DNA from: Catellatospora sp. TT07R-123
Lineage (GTDB): Bacteria > Actinomycetota > Actinomycetes > Mycobacteriales > Micromonosporaceae
Reading direction: 5' to 3'
NCBI RefSeq assembly: GCF_018327705.1
Contig: NZ_BNEM01000002.1
Location: 1,426,001-1,490,000 of the forward strand
Length of the DNA stretch: 64,000 nucleotides
Within the stretch, counting starts at the first letter, position 1; each line of letters starts with the position of its first letter. Position numbers and translations under genes: made by a program. Below the pieces are notes generated by a model that was not told the DNA's origin, ran no database searches, and saw only the letters and a list, made by a program, of their open reading frames with translations. Shown here in pieces: positions 44,596 to 53,841 of the stretch.

Positions 44596-46314
44596 ATGTC
44601 CCCTCACGGCGACGCCGCCGACCTCGACTACGACGTGCTCGTCATCGGCTCCGGTTTCGGCGGCAGCGTCAGCGCGCTGCGGCTGACCGAGAAGGGCTAC
44701 CGCGTCGGCGTGCTGGAGACCGGGCGCCGGTTCGCCGACGCCGACTTCGCCAGGACGTCGTGGCGGCTGCGCGACTACCTGTTCGCCCCGGCCCTGGGCT
44801 GCTACGGCATCCTGCGCATGACGGTGCTGCCCGACGTGCTGGTGATGACCGGCGCGGGCGTGGGCGGCGGCTCGCTCGGCTACGCCAACACGCTCTACCA
44901 GCCGCCGGACGTCTTCTTCGCCGACCCGCAGTGGGCGGGCATCACCGACTGGAAGAGCGAACTCGCGCCGTACTACGACCAGGCCACCCGCATGCTCGGC
45001 GTCGCGGTCAACCCGCGGACCACCCCGTCGGACGAGGTGCTGCGCTCGGTCGCGCAGGACATGGGCGTGGGGCACACGTTCCGGCCGACCCCGGTCGGGG
45101 TCCTGTTCGGAGCGCAGCCGGGGCAGCCGGTGCCCGACCCGTACTTCGGCGGGGCCGGGCCGCAGCGGACCACCTGCACGTTCTGCGGCTCGTGCATGAC
45201 CGGGTGCCGGGTCGGCGCCAAGAACACCACCGTCAAGAACTACCTGTACCTGGCCGAACGCGCCGGAGCCGTGGTCCACCCGCTGACCACGGCGGTGTCG
45301 GTCGCGCCCCGGCCCGGCGGCGGCTACACGGTGCGGACCGCACGGACCGGCGGCAAGCTGCGCAGACGGTCGCGGACGTTCACCGCCCACCAGGTCGTCA
45401 TGGCGGCCGGGGCGCTGGGCACGCAGCGGCTGCTGCACCACATGAAGCGCGACGGCACGCTGCCGCACCTGTCCGACCGGCTCGGCGAGCTGAGCCGCAC
45501 CAACTCCGAGTCGATCCTCGGCCCGCGCACCCGCCGCGACGACGCCGACTTCAGCCAGGGCGTGGCGATCACGTCATCGTTCCACCCGGACGCCGACACC
45601 CACATCGAACCGGTCCGCTACGGCCCCGGCAGCAACCTGCTCGGCCTGATGGCCGCCGTCCTGGTCGACGACACCGGCCGGGTGCCGCGCTGGCTGGCCG
45701 GGCTGGGCAAGACCTTGGCGAGCTGGCGGGACTGGCCGCGGCTGCTGTGGCCGCGACGCTGGTCGCAGCAGACGATCGTGCTGCTGGCGATGCAGCCCAA
45801 GGACAATTCCATCACGGTACGCGCGCGGCGCGGTCCCCTCGGTGGCCAGCGCCTGACCAGCCGCCCGGGGATCGGCGAGCCCGCGCCGCTGTACATCCCC
45901 GTCGCGCACGAGGTGACCAGGCGCGTCGCCGAGAAGATCGACGGCGTGCCGATCGGCTCCGTCACCGAGCTGGCGGGACGGCCGGTCACCGGCCACTTCC
46001 TCGGCGGGGCGCCGATCGGCGCGGACGCCGGGCAGGGCGTCGTCGACGCGTACCACCGCGTCTTCGGCCACCCGGGCCTGCACGTCGTCGACGGCGCCGT
46101 GGTCGCGGCCAACCTCGGGGTGAACCCGTCGCTGACCATCTGCGCCCTGGCCGAACGGGCCCTGGCCATGTGGCCCAACCAGGGCGAACCCGACCCCCGG
46201 CCCGGACTCGGTACGGCGTACCGGCCGGTGCGGGCGGTGGCGCCGGTCGCGCCCGTGGTGCCCGAGGGCGCCCCCGGTCGGCTGCGGCTGCCCGGCGACG
46301 CCGCCGACAGGTGA
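44596..46314 (+). CDS. GMC oxidoreductase (ChoD-type sterol/isoprenoid alcohol oxidase family)
   Basis: 572 residues. FAD-binding VLVIGSGFGGSVSALRLTEKGYRVGVLE near the N-terminus; GAGVGGGSLGYANTL; a cysteine cluster CTFCGSCMTGCRVGAKNTT typical of the mycobacterial ChoD branch; and HFLGGAPIGAD ... HVVDGAVVAANLGVNPSLTICALAERA at the end. Family members oxidise sterols and other alcohols. In this regulon the alcohol may be phytol or a related isoprenoid (giving phytenal); a sterol remains the main alternative. Twelve bases separate it from the TetR gene. Confidence 0.85.
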   Translation: MSPHGDAADLDYDVLVIGSGFGGSVSALRLTEKGYRVGVLETGRRFADADFARTSWRLRDYLFAPALGCYGILRMTVLPDVLVMTGAGVGGGSLGYANTLYQPPDVFFADPQWAGITDWKSELAPYYDQATRMLGVAVNPRTTPSDEVLRSVAQDMGVGHTFRPTPVGVLFGAQPGQPVPDPYFGGAGPQRTTCTFCGSCMTGCRVGAKNTTVKNYLYLAERAGAVVHPLTTAVSVAPRPGGGYTVRTARTGGKLRRRSRTFTAHQVVMAAGALGTQRLLHHMKRDGTLPHLSDRLGELSRTNSESILGPRTRRDDADFSQGVAITSSFHPDADTHIEPVRYGPGSNLLGLMAAVLVDDTGRVPRWLAGLGKTLASWRDWPRLLWPRRWSQQTIVLLAMQPKDNSITVRARRGPLGGQRLTSRPGIGEPAPLYIPVAHEVTRRVAEKIDGVPIGSVTELAGRPVTGHFLGGAPIGADAGQGVVDAYHRVFGHPGLHVVDGAVVAANLGVNPSLTICALAERALAMWPNQGEPDPRPGLGTAYRPVRAVAPVAPVVPEGAPGRLRLPGDAADR

Positions 46315-46326
46315 TAATGGCTCACT

Positions 46327-46968
46327 GTGCCCGCCGGAACGCCCCCGATGACCAGTGACGCGATGCCGCGCGGCCGGCGGCTGGAGCCCGACGAGCGGCG
46401 CGAGCAGATCCTGGCCTGCGCGGTGCGCCTGTTCGGCGAGCGACCGTACGCCGAGGTCAGCACCACCGACATCGCCAACGCCGCGGGCGTGGCCCGAGGG
46501 CTGATCAACCACTACTTCGGCACCAAGAAGGGCCTGTTCCTGGAGTCGGTGCGGGTGCTGGTGACGATCCCGGCGGTCGCCGTCGAGCAGCTCCCGCAGG
46601 GCGACCTGGCCACCCGGGTCGACGCCAGCGTCTCCTGGTTCCTGGACGTGGTGTCGCGGCACAGCCGGTCGTGGCTGGCCGCGGTCGACGGGGGCGGCGT
46701 GGGGCGCGACCCCGACGTCGAGCGGGTGCTCGCCGAGGCCGACGAGATCGCCGTCGACAGCATCCTGGTCGCGGTCGGGCTGGCGCAGGCTCCGGAGCAC
46801 CGCGGCGAGCTGCGGGCGATGATCCGGGCGTACTGCGGGCTGGCCAAGGCGACCGCGCGCGAGTGGCTGGAACGCGACGCGCTCGACCGCGAGCAGGCGC
46901 ACCGGCTGCTGGCCACGACCCTGATCACGATGGTGGAGCAGGTGTTCCCGACCCTGGGTCCGCGGTAG
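46327..46968 (+). CDS. TetR-family regulator of the branched-lipid island
   Basis: 213 residues from GTG; inner ATGs at codons 8 and 13 are alternatives. HTH: RREQILACAVRLFGERPYAEVSTTDIANAAGVARGLINHYFGTKKGLFLESV. Immediately after the GMC oxidase and 19 bp before an operator palindrome at the next gene. Four TTGxCAG..CTGxCAA palindromes at promoters of this island make it the probable binder. Such regulators of lipid catabolism usually sense acyl-CoA. Confidence 0.93.
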   Translation: MPAGTPPMTSDAMPRGRRLEPDERREQILACAVRLFGERPYAEVSTTDIANAAGVARGLINHYFGTKKGLFLESVRVLVTIPAVAVEQLPQGDLATRVDASVSWFLDVVSRHSRSWLAAVDGGGVGRDPDVERVLAEADEIAVDSILVAVGLAQAPEHRGELRAMIRAYCGLAKATAREWLERDALDREQAHRLLATTLITMVEQVFPTLGPR

Positions 46969-46986
46969 CGCCGACCTCCGGGCCTA

Positions 46987-47001
46987 TTGGCAGTCGGCCA
47001 A
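46987..47001. promoter_or_regulatory. TetR-type operator site C (monooxygenase)
   Basis: TTGGCAGTCGGCCAA, 20 bp before the GTG start of the Baeyer-Villiger-type monooxygenase gene. It is the most diverged of the four sites in the centre. Confidence 0.68.
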
Positions 47002-47021
47002 CAAGCTGCTACGTTCCGGCC

Positions 47022-48455
47022 GTGACACGCGTTGCCATCATCGGCGCCGGGTTCGGCGGCATCGCCGCGGCGCACCTGCTGCGCCAGGCCGGATTCACCG
47101 ACCTGACCGTCTTCGAGCAGGCCGGCGACGTCGGCGGAGTGTGGCGCGACAACACCTACCCCGGCTGCGCCTGCGACATCCCGGCGCCGCTGTACTCGTA
47201 CTCGTTCGCGCTCAATCCGGACTGGACGCAGCGCTTCCCGCCGCACACCGAGATCCTCGCCTACCTGCGCCGCTGCGTCGCCGACCTCGGCCTGACCCCG
47301 CACCTGCGGCTCGGCCACGGCATCGCCGAGGCAGGCTGGACCGGCACCCGCTGGCGCCTCACCGCCGCCGACGGCACCACCGAGGAGTACGACGTCCTCG
47401 TCCCCGCCCTGGGCCAGCTGTCGCAACCGGTCGTGCCCAGACTCGACGGGGCGGCCGACTTCACCGGCCGGGCCGTGCACACGGCCCGCTGGGACGAGAC
47501 CGTGACCGTCGCCGGGCGGCGGGTCGGCGTGGTCGGCACGGGCGCCAGCGCGATCCAGCTCGTGCCGGCGATCGCCGACGCCGCCGCGAGCGTGACCGTC
47601 TTCCAGCGCACGGCGCCCTGGACGCTGCCCAAACCCAACCGCCGCTACGGCCGCGTCCGCCGGGCGCTGAACCGGCGCCTGCCGGTGCTGATGCGCGCCT
47701 CGCGGGCGGGCACCTGGCTGCTGACCGTGGTCACCGGCAAGGCCGTCACCGGCAACCCGCTCGCGCGGTTCGCCGTCGGCACGCTGTCACGGGCGCAGCG
47801 GCTGGTGCAGGCGCGCGGGCTGCGGGCGCGGGTCACCCCGGACTACGCGATGGGCTGCAAGCGGGTGCTGTTCACCGGCGACTGGTTCCGTACGCTGCGC
47901 CGCCCCGACGTGCACCTGGTCACCGCCGGCGTCGAGCGGCTCACCCCGGCCGGCGTACGCACCGACGACGGCGTCGAGCACCCGCTCGACCTGCTGGTCT
48001 ACGGGACCGGGTTCGCCGCGGCGGAGTTCCTGGCGTCGCTGCGGGTGCTGGGGCGCGACGGGCGGGTGCTGGCCGAGCAGTGGCGCGACGGGGCGTACGC
48101 GCACCTGGGCATCGCCGTGCCGGGCTTCCCCAACATGTTCCTGATGTACGGGCCCAACACGAACACGGGCAACACGTCGGTCGTGTACTTCCACGAGGCG
48201 CAGGCGCGGTACATCGTCCAGGCGGTGGCGGCAGTGGCGGCGAACGGGCCGCTGGAGGTGCGGGGGGAGGTAGCGGCGGAATTCGACGCCGAGATGCAGC
48301 GGCGGCTGACGGACAGCGTGTGGACCGGCTGCGACAGCTGGTACCGCAGCGGCACCGGCCGGATCGTCACCAACTGGCCCGGCATGGCGAGCGAGTACGC
48401 CGCCCGCACCCGCCACTTCCACCCCACCGACTACACCACCCCCACCCCCACCTGA
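47022..48455 (+). CDS. Baeyer-Villiger-type flavin monooxygenase
   Basis: 477 residues, GTG start. FAD Rossmann motif AIIGAGFGGIAAAHLL, NTYPGCACDIPAPLYSYSF, the Baeyer-Villiger fingerprint FTGRAVHTARWD (FxGxxxHxxxW), and the second Rossmann motif VGVVGTGASAIQLVP for NADPH. Inserts oxygen next to a ketone. Bacterial phytol breakdown is reported to pass through the C18 ketone phytone (trimethylpentadecanone), which such an enzyme could convert to an ester for the nearby hydrolase; this is an inference. An N-hydroxylase is the alternative. Confidence 0.87.
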   Translation: MTRVAIIGAGFGGIAAAHLLRQAGFTDLTVFEQAGDVGGVWRDNTYPGCACDIPAPLYSYSFALNPDWTQRFPPHTEILAYLRRCVADLGLTPHLRLGHGIAEAGWTGTRWRLTAADGTTEEYDVLVPALGQLSQPVVPRLDGAADFTGRAVHTARWDETVTVAGRRVGVVGTGASAIQLVPAIADAAASVTVFQRTAPWTLPKPNRRYGRVRRALNRRLPVLMRASRAGTWLLTVVTGKAVTGNPLARFAVGTLSRAQRLVQARGLRARVTPDYAMGCKRVLFTGDWFRTLRRPDVHLVTAGVERLTPAGVRTDDGVEHPLDLLVYGTGFAAAEFLASLRVLGRDGRVLAEQWRDGAYAHLGIAVPGFPNMFLMYGPNTNTGNTSVVYFHEAQARYIVQAVAAVAANGPLEVRGEVAAEFDAEMQRRLTDSVWTGCDSWYRSGTGRIVTNWPGMASEYAARTRHFHPTDYTTPTPT

Positions 48456-48469
48456 CCCCACCCACTCCC

Positions 48470-48728
<259 letters not shown>

Positions 48729-48793
48729 ATGATCGCTGTCGTCGGTCAGAAGGTGCTTGTTCAGAGCACATTTAGACCGCCAACAGCGATCAT
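48729..48793. repeat. 65-bp palindromic element, family 2, copy 2
   Basis: Arms ATGATCGCTGTCGTCGGTC and GACCGCCAACAGCGATCAT around a 27-bp spacer. Length and outer arm ATGATCGC match the copy at 37838-37902; the arms differ at a few compensating positions. Confidence 0.8.
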
Positions 48794-48953
48794 GATGGAT
48801 GTGGGCGACCTTGATCGCCGATTTTGGACAGAATGCGCACGCTGGGGTCCAACAGATGAGACGCGAGCGGCCGCGATCGCGATACCGGCACCGAGCAGAG
48901 CCCTTGATCGCTGTTTGCGGCAGAGGAACGCGCATGCCGATCGACAGATCGGG

Positions 48954-49055
48954 CGCCCCCGACCCGTTTTTCATAGACGCCGGCCTATTACATCGACTGA
49001 AACTTGATCATCTTCAACGTAATAGGCCATCGTCTATGAAAAGCGGGTCGGGGCG
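48954..49055. repeat. 102-bp inverted repeat
   Basis: Arms of about 40 bp: CGCCCCCGACCCG plus TTCATAGACG and GGCCTATTAC on the left, and GTAATAGGCC, CGTCTATGAA and CGGGTCGGGGCG on the right, around 25 bp rich in A and T. Much more AT-rich than its surroundings. It may be a non-autonomous mobile element remnant or a protein-binding site; no flanking target duplication is obvious. 48456-49191 has no other gene. Confidence 0.8.
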
Positions 49056-49191
49056 TGACGGGGCCGCGGGTGAGGACCTGAGCCACGGGTGAGGGCCTGA
49101 ACCGCGGGTAAATGGGCCACGGGTGAGGGGCTGCGGGTGACGGGTGAGGGGCCGCAGGTGATGGGCCGCGAGTGAGGGTGATGGGTTGTGG

Positions 49192-49815
49192 TTACTGGGG
49201 TGGTGGGGTGGTGCCGAAGCGCATGCGGAAGTCGGCGGCGGTGAGGGAGAGCAGCGGGCGGCGGCCGGCGAGGAAGCCGAGCGGGCCGTCGGGGGCGATC
49301 TGCCAGGTCAGGCGGCTCGGGCCGCAGCGGGCGACAGCGCGTACCGGCGTCGTCAGCGCGCGCCCGCGCAGCGCCTGGACCACCCGGAATCCGATGGGCA
49401 GCCGCAGGCCCAGCCGGGACCGGCGGATCACCGCCGTCGCGATCGGCTGCCCGCCCGTGACCGCGGCGGCGTCCGTACCGGTCAGCTCGAACTCGGCCAG
49501 GTCCTTGGGAATCCCCCACAGCTCCCGGCCTCCGTCGCGCGAGTCGGCGCTGTCGACCCAGATGTGGGTGATCGTGACGCGGGACCGCAGCCCGGCCCGC
49601 ATCAGGACCGCGCTCAGCAGCTCGCGGTAGGACATGTCCCCACCCTGCTGGTAGTCGACCCACGCGGTGCCGACCACGGCATACCGTCCGATGCGGACGG
49701 GACGGACGGCGGCGGCGACCTCGGCCGGTATCGGCGGCAGCCGGTCGGCGGGAAGCAGCCACACCGACACGTGCAGCTGCCCGTGCAGCGACCACGGTTG
49801 CGGCGGATACGCCAT
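49192..49815 (-). CDS. Acetoacetate-decarboxylase-like protein
   Basis: 207 residues from MAYPPQPW with GGGGAGGTGCG upstream. VSVWLLPADRLP, YAVVGTAWVDYQQGGDMSYRELL, HIWVDSADSRDGGRELWGIPKDLAEFE follow the acetoacetate decarboxylase (PF06314-type) fold; the GGRELWGxPK segment is the family's best signature. The Schiff-base lysine of true decarboxylases (usually ExxKK) is not clearly present, as in many ADC-like proteins that act as aldolase/dehydratases or have unknown roles. Divergent from the secreted hydrolase, sharing the promoter with the TetR-type operator. Confidence 0.78.
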   Translation of the reverse strand: MAYPPQPWSLHGQLHVSVWLLPADRLPPIPAEVAAAVRPVRIGRYAVVGTAWVDYQQGGDMSYRELLSAVLMRAGLRSRVTITHIWVDSADSRDGGRELWGIPKDLAEFELTGTDAAAVTGGQPIATAVIRRSRLGLRLPIGFRVVQALRGRALTTPVRAVARCGPSRLTWQIAPDGPLGFLAGRRPLLSLTAADFRMRFGTTPPPQ

Positions 49816-49861
49816 CGCACCTCCCCGCTCGCACCTACCCGACGTCGGCACTCTACGCCTC

Positions 49862-49876
49862 TTGACAGGCTGCCAA
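49862..49876. promoter_or_regulatory. TetR-type operator site D (dual-control promoter)
   Basis: TTGACAGGCTGCCAA, an almost perfect 15-bp palindrome, between the divergent ADC-like (start 49815) and secreted hydrolase (start 49948) genes, 25 bp upstream of an IclR-type operator. Confidence 0.78.
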
Positions 49877-49901
49877 CAAGAAGCGGTAAATGGCTGCACA
49901 G

Positions 49902-49926
49902 GAAACAGCGTTCCATCCAGCGATAC
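49902..49926 (+). promoter_or_regulatory. IclR-type operator site 5 (dual-control promoter)
   Basis: GAAAC, AGC, GTTCC, seven bases, GATAC: two mismatches, same spacing as the four sites in the first island 35-48 kb away. It ends 21 bp before the ATG of the secreted hydrolase. It connects this gene to the regulon of the PaO/RCCR-like operon. Confidence 0.65.
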
Positions 49927-49947
49927 ACGAAAGGCGGTACGTGCACG

Positions 49948-50922
49948 ATGTCCCTACGACGCCTGATCAGCCTGTCCGCCCTGCTCGCAGCGGTCGCCAT
50001 CACCGTCCCCGCCCAGTCGGCGGGCGCGGCGGCGACCTGGACGCAAGTCAGTAACACCGTCGACGTCTCCTGCGCGGCGTTCACCTACCACCCGGCGGCG
50101 GACTGGTTCCTCCCCGCCACGACCAGCCCGAAGGGCCTGGTCTACCTCCAGCACGGCTTCTCGCGGTCCAACGGCAACATGGCCGACCTCGCCGAGCACT
50201 ACGCGGCGGCCGGGTTCGTCGTGTTCGCCCCGACGCTGCCGTCGGCCGACATCTTCGGCTGCACGGTCAGCAACCTCGGCAACAACGCGCCGTTCCTGAA
50301 CAACGTCGCCGCGCTGCTGGGCACCGCGAACAACGCCTCGGGCGCGCTGGCGCGCAGCTATGCCAACGCCGCCGCGAAGGCCGGGCGGTCGGGCACCAGC
50401 CTGCCGACCACGTACGTCATCGCGGGCCACTCGGCCGGCGGCGAGGTCGCCGCGTACGTCGCCAACCGGCTGCGCAGCACGTATCCGAGCCAGTACGCCC
50501 GGGTCGCGCTCGTGCAGCTGCTCGACCCGGTGAAGTCGTTCATCGGGTCCAACATGCCCACCGGCCTCAAGGGGATCGCCCCGACCGGCGTCCCGGTCTA
50601 CGCGATCTCGTCCCCGCCGTACACCGCGAACAGCAACGCCAACGGCACCGTCGAGCTCACCGGCGACCTGCACCGGCCGTTCCTCGGCGTACGGCTGAGC
50701 ACGGGCTGCCACTGCGACGCCGAGGGCGCCAGCACGGACGGGGCGTGCACGCTGACCGCCGGCACGCCGCAGCAGCAGAACATCGCGGCGTTGCAGACCC
50801 TGGCCGTGGCCTGGGCCACCGACGCGGCCACCGGCACGGTGACCGGCGGCTACTACCCCGGCGGCGCCTACTACGACTCGCTCGTCGCCGCGGGCGTCAC
50901 CCAGACGCTCAGCGGTTCGTGA
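49948..50922 (+). CDS. Secreted alpha/beta hydrolase, chlorophyllase-like (second)
   Basis: 324 residues. Signal peptide MSLRRLISLSALLAAVAITVPAQSAGAA. Oxyanion strand GLVYLQHGFSRSNGNMADLAEHYAAAGFVVFAPTLP, nucleophile AGHSAGGEVAAY (Ser162), acid in LLDPVKS, histidine candidate in GDLHRPFLG or late GCHCDAEG. The order HGF-x-AxxGFxVxAPxL-GHSAGG is that of plant chlorophyllases (HGF ... VASHGY ... GHSRGG), though homology beyond the fold is unproven. It heads a likely operon with an acyl-CoA synthetase and a methylacyl-CoA racemase and is under both operators. An enzyme freeing phytol (used by the TetR island) and chlorophyllide (used by the IclR island) would explain this control. Confidence 0.82.
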   Translation: MSLRRLISLSALLAAVAITVPAQSAGAAATWTQVSNTVDVSCAAFTYHPAADWFLPATTSPKGLVYLQHGFSRSNGNMADLAEHYAAAGFVVFAPTLPSADIFGCTVSNLGNNAPFLNNVAALLGTANNASGALARSYANAAAKAGRSGTSLPTTYVIAGHSAGGEVAAYVANRLRSTYPSQYARVALVQLLDPVKSFIGSNMPTGLKGIAPTGVPVYAISSPPYTANSNANGTVELTGDLHRPFLGVRLSTGCHCDAEGASTDGACTLTAGTPQQQNIAALQTLAVAWATDAATGTVTGGYYPGGAYYDSLVAAGVTQTLSGS

Positions 50923-50983
50923 CCCGCCCCGGCCGGGGGTGCCGCACCGGCTCCCCCGGCCGGGCCGTCCCCTGGAGACACCC

Positions 50984-52684
50984 ATGACCAACCCGGCGAG
51001 CCTGTGCGCCGTGTTCCAGCAGACCGCGGCCCGTACGCCCGACGCCGTCGCCCTGCGCGACCACGTCCGCGGCACCGTCCTGACCTGGTCGCAGTATGCC
51101 GCCGAGGTCGCCGCCCTGGCCGCGGGCCTGGCCGGGGCCGGGCTGCGCCGGGGCGGCACGATCGCGCTGATGCTCGGCAACCGCCCCGAGTTCCACCTGG
51201 CCGACCTGGCCGCCGTGCACCTGGGCGCGACACCGGTGTCGGTGTACAACACCTCCTCGCCCGAGCAGCTCGCCCACGTGCTGCGCGACAGCGGCGCCCG
51301 CGTGGCCGTCACCGAGCAGCAGTACCTGCCCCGCGTCCTGGCCTGCGGCGTGCCCCTGGACCTGGTGGTCTGCGTGGACGGCGCCGCGCCGGGCGCGGTC
51401 GGGCTGCCGGAGCTGAAGGCCATGGCCCCGGCCGGTTTCGACTTCGCCGCCGCGTGGGCCGCCGTCGGGCCCGACGACCTGCTGACCGTCATCTACACCT
51501 CGGGCACGACCGGGCTGCCCAAGGGCGTCGAGCTGACGCACGCGAACCTGCTGGCCGAGATCGACGGGCTGACGCGGGTGGTGGACCTGCGCGCCGACGA
51601 CGTCGGCCTGTCCTACCTGCCCGCCGCGCACATCGCCGACCGGCTGGCCAGCCATTACATCCCCATCGTGTACGGCCTCCAGATCGTGTGCCTGTCCGAC
51701 CTGGCCCGCCTCGGCGAGGCGTTGCAGCAGGTGCGGCCCACGTTCTGGGCCGCGGTGCCCCGGGTGCTGGAGAAGATGCGCGCCCGGGTCGAGGACGCGC
51801 TGGCCACCGCCCCGGCGCCACGCCGGTGGGCGCTGCGCGCCGCGATGCGCCTGGCCAGGAGCCCGCGGCGCGGGTTCGCGCACCGGCTGGCGGACCGGGC
51901 CGTGCTGGCCAAGGTGCGGGCGCAGCTCGGTCTGGACCGCGCCCGCTGGGTGATGTCCGGGGCGGCGCCGCTGCCCCCGGCGGTGCTGGCGTACTTCCTG
52001 GAGCTGGGAGTGCTGGTCTGCGACGTGTGGGGCATGACCGAGACCTGCGGGGTGGCGACGCTGAACCCGCCGTCGGCGATCCGGCCCCGGACCGTCGGGC
52101 GCGCCCTGCCAGGGGTCGAGCTGCGGCTGGCCGAGGACGGCGAGCTGCTGGTGCGGGGTGCGATCACGACCCGGGGCTACCGGGGCGACCCGGCGCGCAC
52201 GGCGGAGCTGTTCGAGGACGGCTGGCTGCGCACCGGTGACGTCGCCACCGTCGACGCGGACGGGTACGTCAGCATCGTCGGGCGCAAGAAGGAACTGATC
52301 ATCAACGCGGCGGGCAAGAACATGTCGCCGGTTGCGATCGAGAGCGCGCTGCTGTCGGCGTGCCCGCTGGTCGGGACGGTGGCGGTGGTCGGCGACGGGC
52401 GGCCGTACAACGTGGCGCTGGTCGTGCTCGACGCCGACGCCCTGGCCGCGCTGCGCCGCCGCGATCCGGCCGCCGACCCGCGGGCGCTCGTCGCCGACGG
52501 CGTGGCGGCGGCCAACAGTACGCTGTCCCGCGTCGAGCAGATCAAGAAGTTCGTGATCCTGCCCGGACCGTGGGAGCCCGGCGGCGACGAGCTCACCCCG
52601 ACCCTGAAACTGCGCCGCTCGGCCGTGTCCGCCAAGTACACCGCCGAGATCGAGCAGCTGTACCCGAGCTCAGGAGCATCATGA
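50984..52684 (+). CDS. Long-chain acyl-CoA synthetase (AMP-forming)
   Basis: 566 residues. AMP-binding P-loop TVIYTSGTTGLPKGVELTH, PAAHIADRL, WGMTETCGVATLNPPSA (adenine-binding), DGWLRTGDVATVDADGYVSIVGRKKELIINAAGKNMSP and the final LTPTLKLRRSAV lysine region. The length and layout match the FACL15-type fatty acyl-CoA synthetases. Activates a carboxylic acid (for example phytenic or pristanic acid) for beta-oxidation. Starts 61 bp after the hydrolase gene and overlaps the next by 4 bp. Confidence 0.92.
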   Translation: MTNPASLCAVFQQTAARTPDAVALRDHVRGTVLTWSQYAAEVAALAAGLAGAGLRRGGTIALMLGNRPEFHLADLAAVHLGATPVSVYNTSSPEQLAHVLRDSGARVAVTEQQYLPRVLACGVPLDLVVCVDGAAPGAVGLPELKAMAPAGFDFAAAWAAVGPDDLLTVIYTSGTTGLPKGVELTHANLLAEIDGLTRVVDLRADDVGLSYLPAAHIADRLASHYIPIVYGLQIVCLSDLARLGEALQQVRPTFWAAVPRVLEKMRARVEDALATAPAPRRWALRAAMRLARSPRRGFAHRLADRAVLAKVRAQLGLDRARWVMSGAAPLPPAVLAYFLELGVLVCDVWGMTETCGVATLNPPSAIRPRTVGRALPGVELRLAEDGELLVRGAITTRGYRGDPARTAELFEDGWLRTGDVATVDADGYVSIVGRKKELIINAAGKNMSPVAIESALLSACPLVGTVAVVGDGRPYNVALVVLDADALAALRRRDPAADPRALVADGVAAANSTLSRVEQIKKFVILPGPWEPGGDELTPTLKLRRSAVSAKYTAEIEQLYPSSGAS

Positions 52685-53802
52685 CCGACGGCACCGCCCA
52701 CCAGCCGACCGGACCGCTGCGCGGGCTGCGGGTGCTGGAACTGGCCGGGCTCGGGCCCGCCCCGTTCAGCGCCATGCACCTGGCCGACCTGGGCGCCGAC
52801 GTGGTGCGCGTCGACCGGCCCGAGGGCAGCATCGTGCCCGTGGCGCCCCGGTTCGACCTGCTCAACCGGGGCAAGCGGTCGATCGCGCTGGACCTGAAGG
52901 ACCCGGCCGGGCTGGAGACGGCGCTGCGGCTGGTGGAGCGGGCCGACGTGCTCGTCGAGGGCTACCGGCCCGGGGTCGCCGAGCGGCTCGGCCTCGGCCC
53001 GGACGCGTGCCTGGCCCGCCAGCCCCGCCTGGTGTACGGCCGGATGACCGGCTGGGGCCAGGACGGCCCGCGCGCCCACACCGCCGGGCACGACCTCACC
53101 TACCTGGCCGTGACCGGGGTGCTCGACGCCATCGGCCGGGCGGACGGGCCGCCGCAGATCCCGCTGAACCTGCTCGGCGACTTCGGCGGCGGCGCGCTCT
53201 ACCTGGTGACGGGCATTCTCGCGGCGCTGTGGGAGGTCCAGGCCGGCGGTCGGGGCCAGGTCGTGGACGCGGCCATCGTCGACGGTACGGCGCACCTGGC
53301 CACCCTCGTGGCGGGGCTGCGCGCGGGCGGTGCCTGGCGCGACCGGCGCGGCGGCAACCTGCTCGACTCGGGCGCCCCGTTCTACGACGTGTACGCCACC
53401 GCCGACGGCGGCCACATGGCCGTGGCCGCGCTGGAGCCGCAGTTCTTCGCGGTGTTCGCGCAGCGCCTGGGCTTGGACGAGGCGGAGGCGGCGGCCCGGT
53501 TCGACCCGAGGGAGTGGCCGCGGCTGCGGGCCGCGATCGCCGAGCGGTTCGCCCGGCGCACCCGCGCGGAGTGGGCCGAGATCTTCGACGACGGCGACGG
53601 GTGCGTGGCGCCGGTGCTGTCGTGGACCGAGGCGCCCGCCGATCCGCAGCTGCACGCGCGGGCGACGTACGTGGAGCACGACGGGGTGGTGCAGCCCGCG
53701 CCCGCGCCGCGGTTCTCGCGTACGCCGGCGGCGCTGGGCCTGCCCCCGGCGGAGCCGGGTGAGCACTCGGCGCAGGTGCTGGCCGACTGGCTCGGCGACT
53801 GA
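52681..53802 (+). CDS. mcr: Alpha-methylacyl-CoA racemase (CaiB/BaiF family)
   Basis: 373 residues, ATGA overlap. GLRVLELAGLGPAPFSAMHLADLGADVVRVDRP is the family start; the racemase signature follows: GHDLTYLAVTGVL (His137) and NLLGDFGGGALYLVTGI (Asp167), corresponding to the catalytic His and Asp of the mycobacterial enzyme, then GQVVDAAIVDG, LDSGAPFYDVY and PAPRFSRTP. It epimerises 2-methylacyl-CoA so that beta-oxidation of methyl-branched chains can go on. That need arises with phytol/pristanate and with sterol side chains, and it is the best substrate clue of this island. Confidence 0.92.
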   Translation: MTDGTAHQPTGPLRGLRVLELAGLGPAPFSAMHLADLGADVVRVDRPEGSIVPVAPRFDLLNRGKRSIALDLKDPAGLETALRLVERADVLVEGYRPGVAERLGLGPDACLARQPRLVYGRMTGWGQDGPRAHTAGHDLTYLAVTGVLDAIGRADGPPQIPLNLLGDFGGGALYLVTGILAALWEVQAGGRGQVVDAAIVDGTAHLATLVAGLRAGGAWRDRRGGNLLDSGAPFYDVYATADGGHMAVAALEPQFFAVFAQRLGLDEAEAAARFDPREWPRLRAAIAERFARRTRAEWAEIFDDGDGCVAPVLSWTEAPADPQLHARATYVEHDGVVQPAPAPRFSRTPAALGLPPAEPGEHSAQVLADWLGD

Positions 53803-53841
53803 CGCGACCGCCGAGCCGGGCGGAGCTGTGCGGGGCGGTCC

